Source: Lachnospiraceae bacterium (lineage in GTDB: Bacteria > Bacillota > Clostridia > Lachnospirales > Lachnospiraceae). From it: a DNA stretch of 64,000 bases. A program made the position numbers and the translations under genes. The notes under the pieces are model-generated. The model saw nothing but the letters and a program-made list of their open reading frames with translations. It was not told the DNA's origin and did no database searches. The stretch lies in the NCBI GenBank assembly GCA_017936885.1, contig JAGBEO010000033.1, positions 1-64,000 on the forward strand. The letters are read 5' to 3'. This document shows positions 46,080-55,413 of the stretch, one piece after another. Position 1 is the stretch's first letter, and the number at the start of each line of letters is the position of its first letter.

Positions 46080-47015
46080 ATGGCAATAGCAGACAGAAAA
46101 AATGCGAATTTAATGAATCTGATCAAGAGAGTACACGGTGTTGTAGAGACTGCGGATATCGAGAAGCATAGGCAGTCACAGGATCATTTCGGTGCACTCC
46201 TTGGAACCAGTAAAGATGTAATGATTGAGGATTTGGAGATTCGGACGGCGTCAGGAATCGGGATAACGGAGAAGGCAAATACCTGTATTCATGGGGAATG
46301 GACTTGTGTAAACCGCGCTCATATGAAGAAGTATGTGATTCTCTATTGTCATGGCGGCGGCTATTCCACAGGCAGCAGCCTGTATGCCAGAACACTGACC
46401 AGCAAACTGGCAGCTTCTACCTCTATGGATGTATTAAGCTTTGACTACAGACTGGCGCCGGAGCAACCTTATCCGGCGGCGACAGAGGATGCCATGCAGG
46501 TGTGGAATTATCTGATGCTGTTAGGTTACGGAGCAAGGGATATTATAGTGGCAGGAGATTCGGCAGGAGGCAATCTGGCTCTCTCTTTGACGTTAAAGCT
46601 TAAAGAGGAAGGACGTCTTTTGCCCCGCGGGCTTGTGCTGATGTCTCCCTGGACGGATTTGACGTCATCCGGTAAATCTCATGTTTCTAAAGCTGCGATT
46701 GATCCGGTCTTGAATGCGTCCTATTTGGAAGAGATGATACACAATTATGCTGACGGGCAGGAACTGACAGACCCGTTGATCTCTCCGTTATTTGGGAATT
46801 ATGAAGGCTTTCCGCCTACTTATATTCAGGTTGGGAGCAATGAGATCTTATTGGACGATTCGGTAATGCTTTATAAGAAGCTTCTGAAAGCAAATGTATC
46901 CGTGAAACTGGACATGTTCAAAGGTATGTGGCATGTGTTTCAGATGTCTCCGTTTAAGACGGCTTATGAGGCGATGGATAAGAATGCAGAGTTTATTTAT
47001 GATGTTTGTCGTTAG
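46080..47015 (+). CDS. Alpha/beta hydrolase, HSL-type esterase
   Basis: The 311-residue protein is a hormone-sensitive-lipase-type esterase. The oxyanion-hole motif HGGGYSTG is near residue 88, the nucleophile elbow GDSAGG near 162, the catalytic Asp in ELTDPLISP, and His in GMWHVF near 289. The ATG at 46080 follows AGAGGAGATTTTA; an upstream ATG lies within that region. It is divergently paired with the acyltransferase operon and may hydrolyse the esters that enzyme forms; that link is inference. Confidence 0.9.
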   Translation: MAIADRKNANLMNLIKRVHGVVETADIEKHRQSQDHFGALLGTSKDVMIEDLEIRTASGIGITEKANTCIHGEWTCVNRAHMKKYVILYCHGGGYSTGSSLYARTLTSKLAASTSMDVLSFDYRLAPEQPYPAATEDAMQVWNYLMLLGYGARDIIVAGDSAGGNLALSLTLKLKEEGRLLPRGLVLMSPWTDLTSSGKSHVSKAAIDPVLNASYLEEMIHNYADGQELTDPLISPLFGNYEGFPPTYIQVGSNEILLDDSVMLYKKLLKANVSVKLDMFKGMWHVFQMSPFKTAYEAMDKNAEFIYDVCR

Positions 47016-47179
47016 GAAGAATGCTGAGAGCATGCGTTCTTTCCAGAGACATGTTTTAATAAATAGCATGTGTTATACTAAAACAATAAAAAATTTGAAG
47101 AAAGAAAAAGGATTTAAGCTGTCGGGAGCGAATAATAGAAATAGAGCAGTTGTTTTTTTCAGAGAAGAAAGGCATAGCT

Positions 47180-48184
47180 ATGAATATACGAGAAGGTTTG
47201 GAACAATGGGAGAAAGAATATCTCAGTCCCTATGCGATGCTCAGTATGAATTCCAAAGGCAGGATGAAGGAGGAAGAGCAGTGCGATATCCGTCCGGTAT
47301 TCCAGCGGGATCGGGACAGGATCATACATAGCAAATCTTTCCGAAGACTTAAAGACAAGACCCAGGTATTTTTGACACCGGAGGGAGATCATTACAGAAC
47401 CCGTCTGACCCATACACTGGAGGTCAGTCAGACTGCAAGAACGATCGCCAAGGCACTGCAGCTAAATGAAGATCTGGTGGAGGCAATTGCCTTAGGCCAT
47501 GATCTGGGGCATACACCTTTCGGGCATGCCGGGGAGCGGGCGCTTAACAGAGCCTGTCCTTATGGTTTTAAACACAATGAGCAGAGTGTGAGGACTGTGG
47601 ATCTCCTGGAGAAGGATGGGCAGGGCATTAATTTAACTTATGAAGTCAGAGACGGTATTTTAAATCATCAGACATCCAGTATGCCAAGTACGCTGGAAGG
47701 TAAGATTGTCCGTCTGGCAGACAAGATTGCTTATATTCATCATGATATGGATGATGCCGTCAGAGCGGGTATTTTAAAGGAAGCGGATGTGCCAAGGGAG
47801 ATTGGTTCCGTGATCGGCTACAGCTGCGGGCAGCGTTTGGATTTCTTTATTCATAATATTGTGATAAACAGCAGGGACAAGAATGATATCTGTATGTCGC
47901 CGGAAGTGGCGCAGGCAATGCAGAATATGCGTATGTTCATGTTTCAGAATGTATATAAGAATCCCCTCGCGAAGAGCGAGGAAGGTAAGGCAGAGAAAAT
48001 GATTGTGACATTATATGAGTATTATATGGATCACACGGAGAAACTGCCGAATTTCCTGTTTAAGTTATTGGATGCGGGAGAACCGCTTGAGAAGATTGTA
48101 TGTGATTATATCAGTTCCATGACAGACCGTTTTGCCATTGCGCAGTATCAGGAGATTTATATTCCGAAAACATGGCATGGTTAG
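47180..48184 (+). CDS. dgt: Deoxyguanosinetriphosphate triphosphohydrolase-like HD protein
   Basis: The 334-residue protein is a dNTPase of the HD superfamily. The His and Asp ligands are in RLTHTLEVSQTARTIAKAL (residue about 75) and ALGHDLGHTPFGHAGERAL (about 110-125), and a later Asp is in ADKIAYIHHDMDDAV. It hydrolyses dNTPs to deoxynucleoside and triphosphate and may balance pools. It precedes dnaG and rpoD, a gene order conserved in Clostridia. The ATG follows AGAAAGGCATAGCT. The length is normal. Confidence 0.9.
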   Translation: MNIREGLEQWEKEYLSPYAMLSMNSKGRMKEEEQCDIRPVFQRDRDRIIHSKSFRRLKDKTQVFLTPEGDHYRTRLTHTLEVSQTARTIAKALQLNEDLVEAIALGHDLGHTPFGHAGERALNRACPYGFKHNEQSVRTVDLLEKDGQGINLTYEVRDGILNHQTSSMPSTLEGKIVRLADKIAYIHHDMDDAVRAGILKEADVPREIGSVIGYSCGQRLDFFIHNIVINSRDKNDICMSPEVAQAMQNMRMFMFQNVYKNPLAKSEEGKAEKMIVTLYEYYMDHTEKLPNFLFKLLDAGEPLEKIVCDYISSMTDRFAIAQYQEIYIPKTWHG

Positions 48185-48192
48185 GACGAGAT

Positions 48193-48221
48193 TTGACAGA
48201 AGCCGCATAAAGAGGTGTAAA
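48193..48221 (+). promoter_or_regulatory. Possible promoter upstream of dnaG
   Basis: A consensus TTGACA is followed after 17 bp by TGTAAA, a weak -10. It would give the dnaG-rpoD genes an entry point independent of dgt. Confidence 0.35.
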
Positions 48222-48318
48222 GTGTGAGGGATTACCTATCTAAAAGTCTGTATAAGAATCAATGTGCGGATATCTGCTCTGACATGGAAGTTTAGTAAGA
48301 AAAGGCGTGATTGTACAA

Positions 48319-50088
48319 ATGTATTATCCGGAAGAACTGATTGAAGAAGTCAGATTGAAAAATGATATTGTGGATGTGATTTCCGGGTATGTCCGGCTGC
48401 AAAAGAAAGGAAGCAGCTATTTTGGACTATGCCCCTTTCACAATGAGAAATCCCCATCATTCTCCGTATCGGGAATCAAACAGATGTATTACTGCTTCGG
48501 CTGCGGAGCAGGAGGCAACGTGATTACCTTTTTGATGGAATATGAGAATGCCACGTTTCAGGAAGCGGTTAAGATGTTGGCAGACCGTGCCGGTATCCGG
48601 CTGCCTGAGATGGAATACTCAGAGGAGGCGCGCAAGAAAGAGAGCAGGCGGGCGAAGCTTTTAGAGATTAACAAGGAAGCCGCCAAGTATTTTTATTATA
48701 TGCTGCGTTCCCCTAAGGGACAGGTGGGATACCAATATCTTGCGGGGAGAGAATTGTCGGATGAGACGATGAAAAAATTCGGTCTGGGATTTGCGGATGG
48801 CGCCGGATCGGATCTGACAGCTTATCTGCGTTCCAAAGGGTATGCCGATGAATTGATCAAAGAATCCGGCTTGATCGGGTTTGATGAGAAGCGTGGTATG
48901 CATGATAAGTTTTGGAACAGGGTTATGTTTCCCATTCAGGACAGCAATCACCGGGTGATCGGATTCGGCGGACGTGTCATGGGAGATGCGAAACCCAAAT
49001 ATTTAAATTCGCCGGAGACCATGATTTTTGATAAGAGCCGAAATCTGTACGGGCTTAATTTTGCCAGAACCTCGCGGAAAGGCAATATTATTCTATGTGA
49101 AGGATATATGGATGTAATTGCCATGCACCAGGCGGGATTTACCCAGGCGGTTGCCTCTCTTGGCACAGCCTTTACGACGGGACAAGCCAGTCTGCTTCGA
49201 AGATATACGGAAGACGTGCTGCTTGCCTACGACAGTGACGGCGCCGGAGTCAATGCGGCGCTGCGGGCCATCGGCATCTTGAAGGAATCGGGTTTAAGAG
49301 GCAAGGTCATTAATATGCAGCCTTACAAAGATCCGGATGAATTTATGAAGAATCTGGGGGCGGAAGCCTTTCAGGAGAGGATCGATCAGGCGGAGAACAG
49401 TTTTTTCTTCGAACTGAGGATATTGGAGCAGAATTATAATATGAATGATCCCGAATCCAAGACCGCATTTCACAGAGAGATCGCTAAGAAACTGTGCGGC
49501 TTCGAGGAAGAAGTGGAACGGGAGAATTATATAGAGTCTGTGGCAGAGAAGTATCATATCGGATTTGAGAATCTGAGAAAACTTGTAAGCGGTTATGCGG
49601 CAAGGACAGGTTTGGTACAGCCGGTTGCCAGACCGAAACCTACCGTGTCACGGAAAGATACACCGGAGGAGAATTCGAAGAGATCCCAGCGTTTACTGCT
49701 GACATGGATTACGGAAGAACCGGAATTATATCAGAAAATCAAACCTTATATCGGAGCAGAGGATTTTACCGATGAAATGTACCGGAATGTGGCGGACAAG
49801 CTGTTTGCGGATTTGGAGCAGGGTAAATTCAATCCGGCGGCTATTATCAGTACCTTTGAGGAAGAAGAAGAGCAGCGTGCCGTGGCGGAGCTGTTCAATA
49901 CCAAACTTACTGAGATTACAACACCGCAGGAGCGGGAGAAGGCTTTTCATGATATCATCTATGCGGTGAAGAAGAACAGCTTTGAATACTATTCGGCACG
50001 AATGGGAACGGACATGGATGCATTAAATCGGGTGATTTCCGGTAAAAAAGCACTGGAAACGCTCAGTAAAACGCATATTTCCCTGTAA
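48319..50088 (+). CDS. dnaG: DNA primase
   Basis: The 589-residue primase has a CHC2 zinc finger (CPFHNEKSPSFSVSGIKQMYYCFGCG, about residues 37-62). The catalytic TOPRIM core at about 255-340 includes ILCEGYMDVIAMHQAG and VLLAYDSDGAG. The C-terminal helicase-binding region is followed by a DnaB-interaction-like tail. It makes RNA primers at the fork. The ATG is preferred; a GTG 12 bp upstream sits too close to the AAAAGG site. It lies between dgt and rpoD in the macromolecular synthesis operon. Confidence 0.96.
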   Translation: MYYPEELIEEVRLKNDIVDVISGYVRLQKKGSSYFGLCPFHNEKSPSFSVSGIKQMYYCFGCGAGGNVITFLMEYENATFQEAVKMLADRAGIRLPEMEYSEEARKKESRRAKLLEINKEAAKYFYYMLRSPKGQVGYQYLAGRELSDETMKKFGLGFADGAGSDLTAYLRSKGYADELIKESGLIGFDEKRGMHDKFWNRVMFPIQDSNHRVIGFGGRVMGDAKPKYLNSPETMIFDKSRNLYGLNFARTSRKGNIILCEGYMDVIAMHQAGFTQAVASLGTAFTTGQASLLRRYTEDVLLAYDSDGAGVNAALRAIGILKESGLRGKVINMQPYKDPDEFMKNLGAEAFQERIDQAENSFFFELRILEQNYNMNDPESKTAFHREIAKKLCGFEEEVERENYIESVAEKYHIGFENLRKLVSGYAARTGLVQPVARPKPTVSRKDTPEENSKRSQRLLLTWITEEPELYQKIKPYIGAEDFTDEMYRNVADKLFADLEQGKFNPAAIISTFEEEEEQRAVAELFNTKLTEITTPQEREKAFHDIIYAVKKNSFEYYSARMGTDMDALNRVISGKKALETLSKTHISL

Positions 50089-50169
50089 TCAGGGGTAGGC
50101 TATTCGCAAAAAGATTTCATGTGCGGATAGGATATATAACTTGAAACATAGGAAGGATGGACCAGGTAT

Positions 50170-51282
50170 ATGGACGAAAATGTACAGGCAAAGTTTGAGG
50201 AACGGCTGAAAGACCTCTTAGCTATTGCAAAGAAGAAAAAGAATGTTTTGGAATATCAGGAGATCAATGATTTCTTTCATGATTTATCGCTGGAAGAAGA
50301 GCAGTTTGACAAGATATTGGAAACATTAGAGCAGAATAATGTGGATGTGCTTCGAATTACAGAGGATGACGATGTAGATGACGAGGAAATCATACTGAAC
50401 GAAGAGGATGAGGTGGATGTTGAGAATATCGATCTATCCGTACCGGACGGGATCAGTATCGAGGACCCTGTCAGAATGTATTTGAAAGAGATCGGTAAAG
50501 TGCCGCTTCTTAGCGCAGAGGAAGAGATTGAGCTTGCCAAGAAGATGGAAATGGGCGATCAGGAAGCCAAGAAGCGTCTGGCAGAGGCAAATTTGCGTCT
50601 GGTGGTCAGCATCGCGAAACGATATGTGGGACGCGGCATGTTATTCTTAGATTTGATTCAGGAAGGGAATCTGGGTCTGATTAAGGCAGTTGAGAAATTT
50701 GATTACCGCAAAGGATATAAATTCTCTACCTATGCAACCTGGTGGATTCGTCAGGCCATTACGAGAGCGATAGCCGATCAGGCGAGAACCATCCGCATTC
50801 CGGTGCACATGGTGGAGACGATTAATAAACTGATCCGTGTGAGCAGACAGCTGCTTCAGGAGTTAGGCCGTGAACCTACGCCGGAGGAGATTGCAGAGCA
50901 GATGAATATGCCGGTGGAGCGTGTCCGTGAGATTCTTAAGATTTCCCAGGAGCCTGTCTCTTTAGAGACACCGATCGGTGAAGAGGAAGACAGTCATTTG
51001 GGTGATTTTATTCAGGATGATAATGTGCCGGTGCCTGCAGATGCGGCTGCTTTTACCCTGTTAAAAGAGCAGTTGGTAGAAGTATTGGGCACTTTGACCG
51101 AGAGAGAGCAGAAGGTGCTGCGGCTGCGTTTCGGATTAGATGACGGGCGTGCCAGAACGCTGGAAGAGGTGGGTAAGGAATTTAATGTAACCCGTGAGCG
51201 TATCCGTCAGATTGAGGCGAAGGCGCTCCGCAAGCTTCGTCACCCTAGCAGAAGCCGTAAATTAAAGGATTATCTGGACTAA
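50170..51282 (+). CDS. rpoD: Primary RNA polymerase sigma factor (RpoD/SigA)
   Basis: The 370-residue sigma-70 has region 1.1 (residues 1-70), an acidic linker, and region 1.2 ([25 protein letters not shown]). Region 2 follows ([68 protein letters not shown]), then region 3 and region 4 ([29 protein letters not shown]). All promoter-reading residues look intact. It directs housekeeping transcription. It follows dnaG and its last base overlaps the trmK start. Confidence 0.97.
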   Translation: MDENVQAKFEERLKDLLAIAKKKKNVLEYQEINDFFHDLSLEEEQFDKILETLEQNNVDVLRITEDDDVDDEEIILNEEDEVDVENIDLSVPDGISIEDPVRMYLKEIGKVPLLSAEEEIELAKKMEMGDQEAKKRLAEANLRLVVSIAKRYVGRGMLFLDLIQEGNLGLIKAVEKFDYRKGYKFSTYATWWIRQAITRAIADQARTIRIPVHMVETINKLIRVSRQLLQELGREPTPEEIAEQMNMPVERVREILKISQEPVSLETPIGEEEDSHLGDFIQDDNVPVPADAAAFTLLKEQLVEVLGTLTEREQKVLRLRFGLDDGRARTLEEVGKEFNVTRERIRQIEAKALRKLRHPSRSRKLKDYLD

Positions 51283-52025
51283 TGAAACCTGTTGTATTAT
51301 CGAGACGATTACAGGCTGTGGCAGATATGGTGACCAGGGCAAATCGTGTCTGTGATGTGGGATGTGATCATGGATTTGTATCAATCTATCTGGTAGAGCA
51401 GGGCATTAGTCCAAAGGTACTGGCTATGGATGTGCGAAAAGGGCCTTTAAGTGCCGCCGCAGAGCATGTGGCAGAGAGAGGACTTGGCAGTCAGATCGAG
51501 ACACGCCTGTCTGATGGTTTACATAACTACGACATCGGTGAAGCGGATACGCTGATCTGTGCGGGAATGGGCGGCAGGCTCATGATGCGTATTTTATCGG
51601 AAGATTGGGACAAGACAGGCTCTTTTCAGGAAATGATTCTGCAGCCTCAGTCGGACATAGAGTCTTTCCGGCGTTTCCTGTATGAACAGGGATATCATAT
51701 CGCAGAAGAGAATATGATAGAAGAGGACGGTAAATTTTATCCCATGATGCGGGTGGTGAAGGCAGATGCATTGCAGGAGCTGTCCGATCCGGCAAAAGTG
51801 CCTGATCCGCTTGTCTGTCGTTACGGTCCGCTTTTATTGAAAGAACAATCACAGGTGTTATTATCCTTCTTGAAGCGGGAAGAGCGAATCTATGGAGAAA
51901 TACTCGAAAGCTTGCGGACGCAGGGACTGTCCGAAGAGAAAAGGCAGGCAAGATTCGCACAGGTGGAACGGTTGATGGAAGAGTGCCGGATTGCCATAGC
52001 TATGATAGTGAACAAGGAATCATAG
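51282..52025 (+). CDS. trmK: tRNA (adenine(22)-N1)-methyltransferase TrmK
   Basis: The 247-residue protein is a Rossmann-fold AdoMet methyltransferase. Motif I is VCDVGCDHGFVSIYLV at about residues 23-38. KVLAMDVRKGPLSAA and DTLICAGMGGRLMMRIL follow, matching TrmK (YqfN) of Bacillota, which methylates A22 in tRNA. It overlaps rpoD by one base, as in related genomes where trmK follows the sigma gene. The C-terminal helical part is complete. Confidence 0.92.
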   Translation: MKPVVLSRRLQAVADMVTRANRVCDVGCDHGFVSIYLVEQGISPKVLAMDVRKGPLSAAAEHVAERGLGSQIETRLSDGLHNYDIGEADTLICAGMGGRLMMRILSEDWDKTGSFQEMILQPQSDIESFRRFLYEQGYHIAEENMIEEDGKFYPMMRVVKADALQELSDPAKVPDPLVCRYGPLLLKEQSQVLLSFLKREERIYGEILESLRTQGLSEEKRQARFAQVERLMEECRIAIAMIVNKES

Positions 52026-52117
52026 TTAGCAAAAGATTCTATAGACGACAGGTTTACATAATACTACATTTAAAAAATATAACTGACAGAAGAATTTAAC
52101 ATAAGGAGGGCAGGTCT

Positions 52118-53773
52118 ATGGTTACAATTAAAATCAACGGGGAAGAGAAATACTACGAAGACGGCATTAAGTACGAAATCATAGCGGAAGAGTATCAGAA
52201 CCATTTTACAAGTCCTATTGCGCTGGTTACGGTAAATGGGAAGATCCGCGAGCTGATGAAGCGGGTGGACAGGGATTGTGAACTTGATTTTATTACTTAC
52301 GATAATGTAATTGGCCACAAGACCTATGTGCGTTCCGCCATTATGCTGATGCTGAAAGCCATCAAGGATGTAGCGGGCATGGAAGCGGCAATCAATGTGA
52401 AAGTGGAATTTACCATCGGATCAGGGTATTACTGCAGCTTTAAAAACGGTTTGAAGCTGGATGAAAAGACAATTGAGCGTATCAAAGACCGTATGGGTGA
52501 ATTGGTCGATATGGATCTTTTGGTAACCAAGAAAGCATATCCGGCAGATGAGGCGGTGGCACTGTTTCAGGAACTGGGGATGAAGGATAAGGTATCTTTA
52601 TTCCGTTACCGCAGAAGCTCCAATATTAATGTATACTGTCTGGGAGACTATTACGATTATTTCTATGGCTATATGATGCCGAGTACGGGGTATGTGAAAT
52701 ATTTTGACCTGTTTGCTTATGAAGAGGGCATGATTTTACTGCTTCCGGAGAGAGAAGAACCGGAGAAACTGCCTCAGTTCGAGCCTCGAAAGAAGTTGTT
52801 CCATACGCTGACGAACTCCGAAGAATGGGGCAGGGAGATGGGAATCGATACGGTAGGAGATTTGAATGACCAGATTTGTCAGGGCAATATTGCGGATATG
52901 ATTCTGGTACAGGAAGCGCTGCAGGAGAGAAGAATCAGCGAGATCGCCAGAGATATTGCCAGACGCGGCGGCGTGAAATTTGTTATGATTGCAGGGCCGT
53001 CATCTTCCGGTAAGACCACATTCTCACACCGATTGTCCATCCAACTGCGGACGTATGGGTTGAAGCCCCATCCGATTGCACTGGATAATTATTATCTTGA
53101 CCATGACCGGACACCTCTTGACGATGAGGGCAAACCGGACTATGAATGTTTGGAATCTCTGGACGTGGAACAGTTTAATCGGGATATGAGTGATCTTCTG
53201 GAGGGCAAGAGTGTAAAGCTGCCGACTTTTAATTTCAAAACTGGCAGGAGAGAATATATTACAAAAGCTACTGCATTGGGAGAAGAGGATATTCTGGTAA
53301 TTGAAGGTATTCACGGACTGAATGAGAAAATGTCCTACTCCCTTCCGGCAGAAAGTAAATATAAAATCTATATTAGTGCTTTGACGGCATTAAATATAGA
53401 TGAACACAACAGAATTCCCACTACGGATAACAGGTTGCTGCGCCGGATGGTGCGGGATGCCAGAACCAGGGGAACCTCTGCCGAGCAGACCATTGCGATG
53501 TGGGATTCTGTCAGACGGGGAGAGGAGAAGTATATCTTTCCGTTTCAGGAAGATGCAGATGCCATGTTTAATTCGGCAATGCTTTATGAGCTGGCAGTCA
53601 TCAAACAGTATGCTGAACCTTTGTTATTTAGTATCAAGAAAGGAGATCCGGAATATCATGAGGCGAAACGCCTGTTAAAATTCCTGGAATACTTCCTGGG
53701 AGTCAGCAGCGAGGAACTGCCTAGCAACTCTATATGTAGGGAATTTGTGGGCGGAAGCTGTTTTGATGTATAG
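52118..53773 (+). CDS. TGS / uridine kinase-like nucleoside kinase
   Basis: The 551-residue protein combines a short TGS-like N-terminal region (about 1-60) with a threonyl-tRNA-synthetase-type second domain (FTIGSGYYCSFKNGLKLDEKTIERIKDRM..., about 80-230). A uridine-kinase-like P-loop domain at about 285-500 has Walker A GPSSSGKTTFSH. This fused family is widespread in Clostridia and Thermotoga-type bacteria and acts as a nucleoside or phosphoribulokinase-like kinase of unsettled substrate. GGAGGGCAGGTCT precedes the ATG. rnpB follows. Confidence 0.9.
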   Translation: MVTIKINGEEKYYEDGIKYEIIAEEYQNHFTSPIALVTVNGKIRELMKRVDRDCELDFITYDNVIGHKTYVRSAIMLMLKAIKDVAGMEAAINVKVEFTIGSGYYCSFKNGLKLDEKTIERIKDRMGELVDMDLLVTKKAYPADEAVALFQELGMKDKVSLFRYRRSSNINVYCLGDYYDYFYGYMMPSTGYVKYFDLFAYEEGMILLLPEREEPEKLPQFEPRKKLFHTLTNSEEWGREMGIDTVGDLNDQICQGNIADMILVQEALQERRISEIARDIARRGGVKFVMIAGPSSSGKTTFSHRLSIQLRTYGLKPHPIALDNYYLDHDRTPLDDEGKPDYECLESLDVEQFNRDMSDLLEGKSVKLPTFNFKTGRREYITKATALGEEDILVIEGIHGLNEKMSYSLPAESKYKIYISALTALNIDEHNRIPTTDNRLLRRMVRDARTRGTSAEQTIAMWDSVRRGEEKYIFPFQEDADAMFNSAMLYELAVIKQYAEPLLFSIKKGDPEYHEAKRLLKFLEYFLGVSSEELPSNSICREFVGGSCFDV

Positions 53774-53779
53774 ATGTTA

Positions 53780-54137
53780 ACTAAGTAGAATAAATGATCG
53801 CGGCTGCACAGACGAAAGGGTGCAGGTGAGGAAAGTCCGGGCTTCACAGGGCAGGATGCCGGATAACGTCCGGTGGAGGCGACTCCAAGGCCAGTGCAAC
53901 AGAAAAGAAACCGCAGAACTGCCGCAGGCAGTACTGTAAGGGTGGAATGGCAGTGTAAGAGACTACCGCTGGGCTGGTAACAGAACAGGCTGTGTAAACC
54001 CCATCCGAAGCAAGACCAAGTAGAAAGCAATAGATTTGCCCGATCTGCTTTCAGGTAGGTCGCTTGAAATTGCCGGTAACGGTAATTCTAGATAGATGAT
54101 CATTCACGACATAACCCGGCTTATCGTTCTGCTTAGT
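53780..54137 (+). ncRNA. rnpB: RNase P RNA, type A
   Basis: The catalytic RNA of RNase P is recognised by GAGGAAAGTCCGGGC near the 5' end, the CAGTGCAACAGAAA and GTAAGGGTGGAA segments, GGCTGTGTAAACCCC, and the 3' block AGATAGATGATCATTCACGACA...AACCCGGCTTATCG. The 5' CTAAGTAGAATAA pairs with TTATCGTTCTGCTTAG at the 3' end to form P1, which sets the limits used here. It would mature tRNA 5' ends with the protein RnpA. Confidence 0.95.
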
Positions 54138-54151
54138 TTACATAAATAATG

Positions 54152-54248
54152 ATTCTTGTGAAAAGGGCAAGGCAACTACTCTGAAAAAACGAAACTCGTA
54201 TTCTGCGAGGTATATGCTGCTGTTTGCCCTTTTGGGAATCATAAGAAT
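54152..54248 (+). repeat. Composite hairpin downstream of rnpB
   Basis: An outer 9-bp helix (ATTCTTGTG/CATAAGAAT, one G-U), an inner 10-bp helix (AAAAGGGCAA/TTGCCCTTTT) and a small apical hairpin (CTCG/CGAG) can form. The inner helix ends in TTTT and could terminate rnpB. The outer helix is unusual for a terminator. Confidence 0.55.
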
Positions 54249-54251
54249 TGT

Positions 54252-54338
54252 CCCCAGATACTTTGACCATTCAATAGACTTTACACTTTTATGTGATATA
54301 CAAGTGCAAGGTCTATTCAATTATCAAGGTATCTGGGG
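54252..54338 (+). repeat. 87-bp imperfect inverted repeat
   Basis: The arms of about 41 bases (CCCCAGATACTTTGACC... and ...GGTATCTGGGG) are roughly 80% complementary with a loop of only a few bases, and many differences are G-U compatible. No reading frame is evident. Together with the preceding hairpin it fills most of the 350-bp gap after rnpB. Confidence 0.6.
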
Positions 54339-54420
54339 CATATTATTTTAGAAGCTATATCAAACGATTGGATCTAAAATGGGCAGAAACAGACTGAAAG
54401 GAAGCAAAGAAAAGTGTTCC

Positions 54421-54449
54421 TTGAAGGCAGTTGACAAATAGAGTATATT
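54421..54449 (+). promoter_or_regulatory. Promoter of the serine protease gene
   Basis: TTGAAG and TATATT are separated by 17 bp, 39 bp before the ATG. A TTGACA inside the spacer gives no matching -10. Confidence 0.45.
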
Positions 54450-54487
54450 TTAGATAGAAAGTTTTAGACTGCGGAAAGACTGGAGAT

Positions 54488-55282
54488 ATGGATTTGCGAA
54501 GACATACATATAAAATAATACATGCTTTTATAGTACTTTTCTGTATATTGCTGTCTCCGATACAGGTAAGAGCAGAGGAAAACAACGGTATGCCGCCACA
54601 TCTGATCCAGTCAGTCAGCGAACAGGATATTTATGAAGGCATGGTAGCGCTTAGGCTGCTCGAATGTCCCGTCCTGAAAAGAGTGGATTGTGAGAAAGCA
54701 TATGAAAACGCGAAGAATTGTGTGGTAAGGCTTAATATGGGGAATGCTTATGGAAGCGGGATTATCTGGCAGCTTACATCCAATGCCGTGATTGTAGCCA
54801 CTAATGAGCATGTGCTGGAATATTGGGATGATGAAACAAGCTTTGTTCATTTCCCGCAAGGGTATTATGCCAATGCCGAGATATTCGGCATATCCGGGAA
54901 CTATGATGTGGGATTTTTGATTGTGGGGAATGATAATTTCAGTTATGAAGAATTGGAGACTCTGCGCTATGTGTGTGCCGATGAAACGGTTTATGATGAT
55001 TTGGAGCAGGGCGATGCCATGTTCTGTGTAGGTGCCGGTATAGCGGTAGGCGTGATAGAGTTCCATGAAGGAACCGTGGAAGAACCATGGCGCTACATTG
55101 ATACCTTTGAGAATGATATGCTGTATGGGCACGGGTTTGCCAAGGCGGGAATGTCCGGCGGAGGTACCTTCGATGGTTATGGACATTTGATCGGTATGAT
55201 ATCCGGCGGAACGCAGCTGAATGAGACGGCCAGTGTGCCGCTTCCGTCCATTATAGCGGCATACGAGGAAGTTACCGGATGA
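54488..55282 (+). CDS. Secreted trypsin-like serine protease
   Basis: The 264-residue protein has a signal peptide (MDLRRHTYKIIHAFIVLFCILLSPIQVRA). The trypsin-fold catalytic triad is visible as His in IVATNEHVLEYW (about residue 103), Asp in SGNYDVGFLIV (about 139), and Ser in AGMSGGGTFD (about 222). The usual GNSGGP reads GMSGGGTF, close to DegP/HtrA-like sites but without a PDZ domain. It should act outside the membrane. The substrate is unknown. The preceding gap holds structured repeats. Confidence 0.82.
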   Translation: MDLRRHTYKIIHAFIVLFCILLSPIQVRAEENNGMPPHLIQSVSEQDIYEGMVALRLLECPVLKRVDCEKAYENAKNCVVRLNMGNAYGSGIIWQLTSNAVIVATNEHVLEYWDDETSFVHFPQGYYANAEIFGISGNYDVGFLIVGNDNFSYEELETLRYVCADETVYDDLEQGDAMFCVGAGIAVGVIEFHEGTVEEPWRYIDTFENDMLYGHGFAKAGMSGGGTFDGYGHLIGMISGGTQLNETASVPLPSIIAAYEEVTG

Positions 55283-55413
55283 GAGATTTTTATACCGCAG
55301 GCCAAGGGAAAAGTCAGACGCTTCTGACCTTGACGACTGTTGCGAGTCTCAATTCCACCACAGATTCTGAATGGGGCTGACTGTAGGTAAAAGAGTTGGA
55401 GATATAGAAAGCA

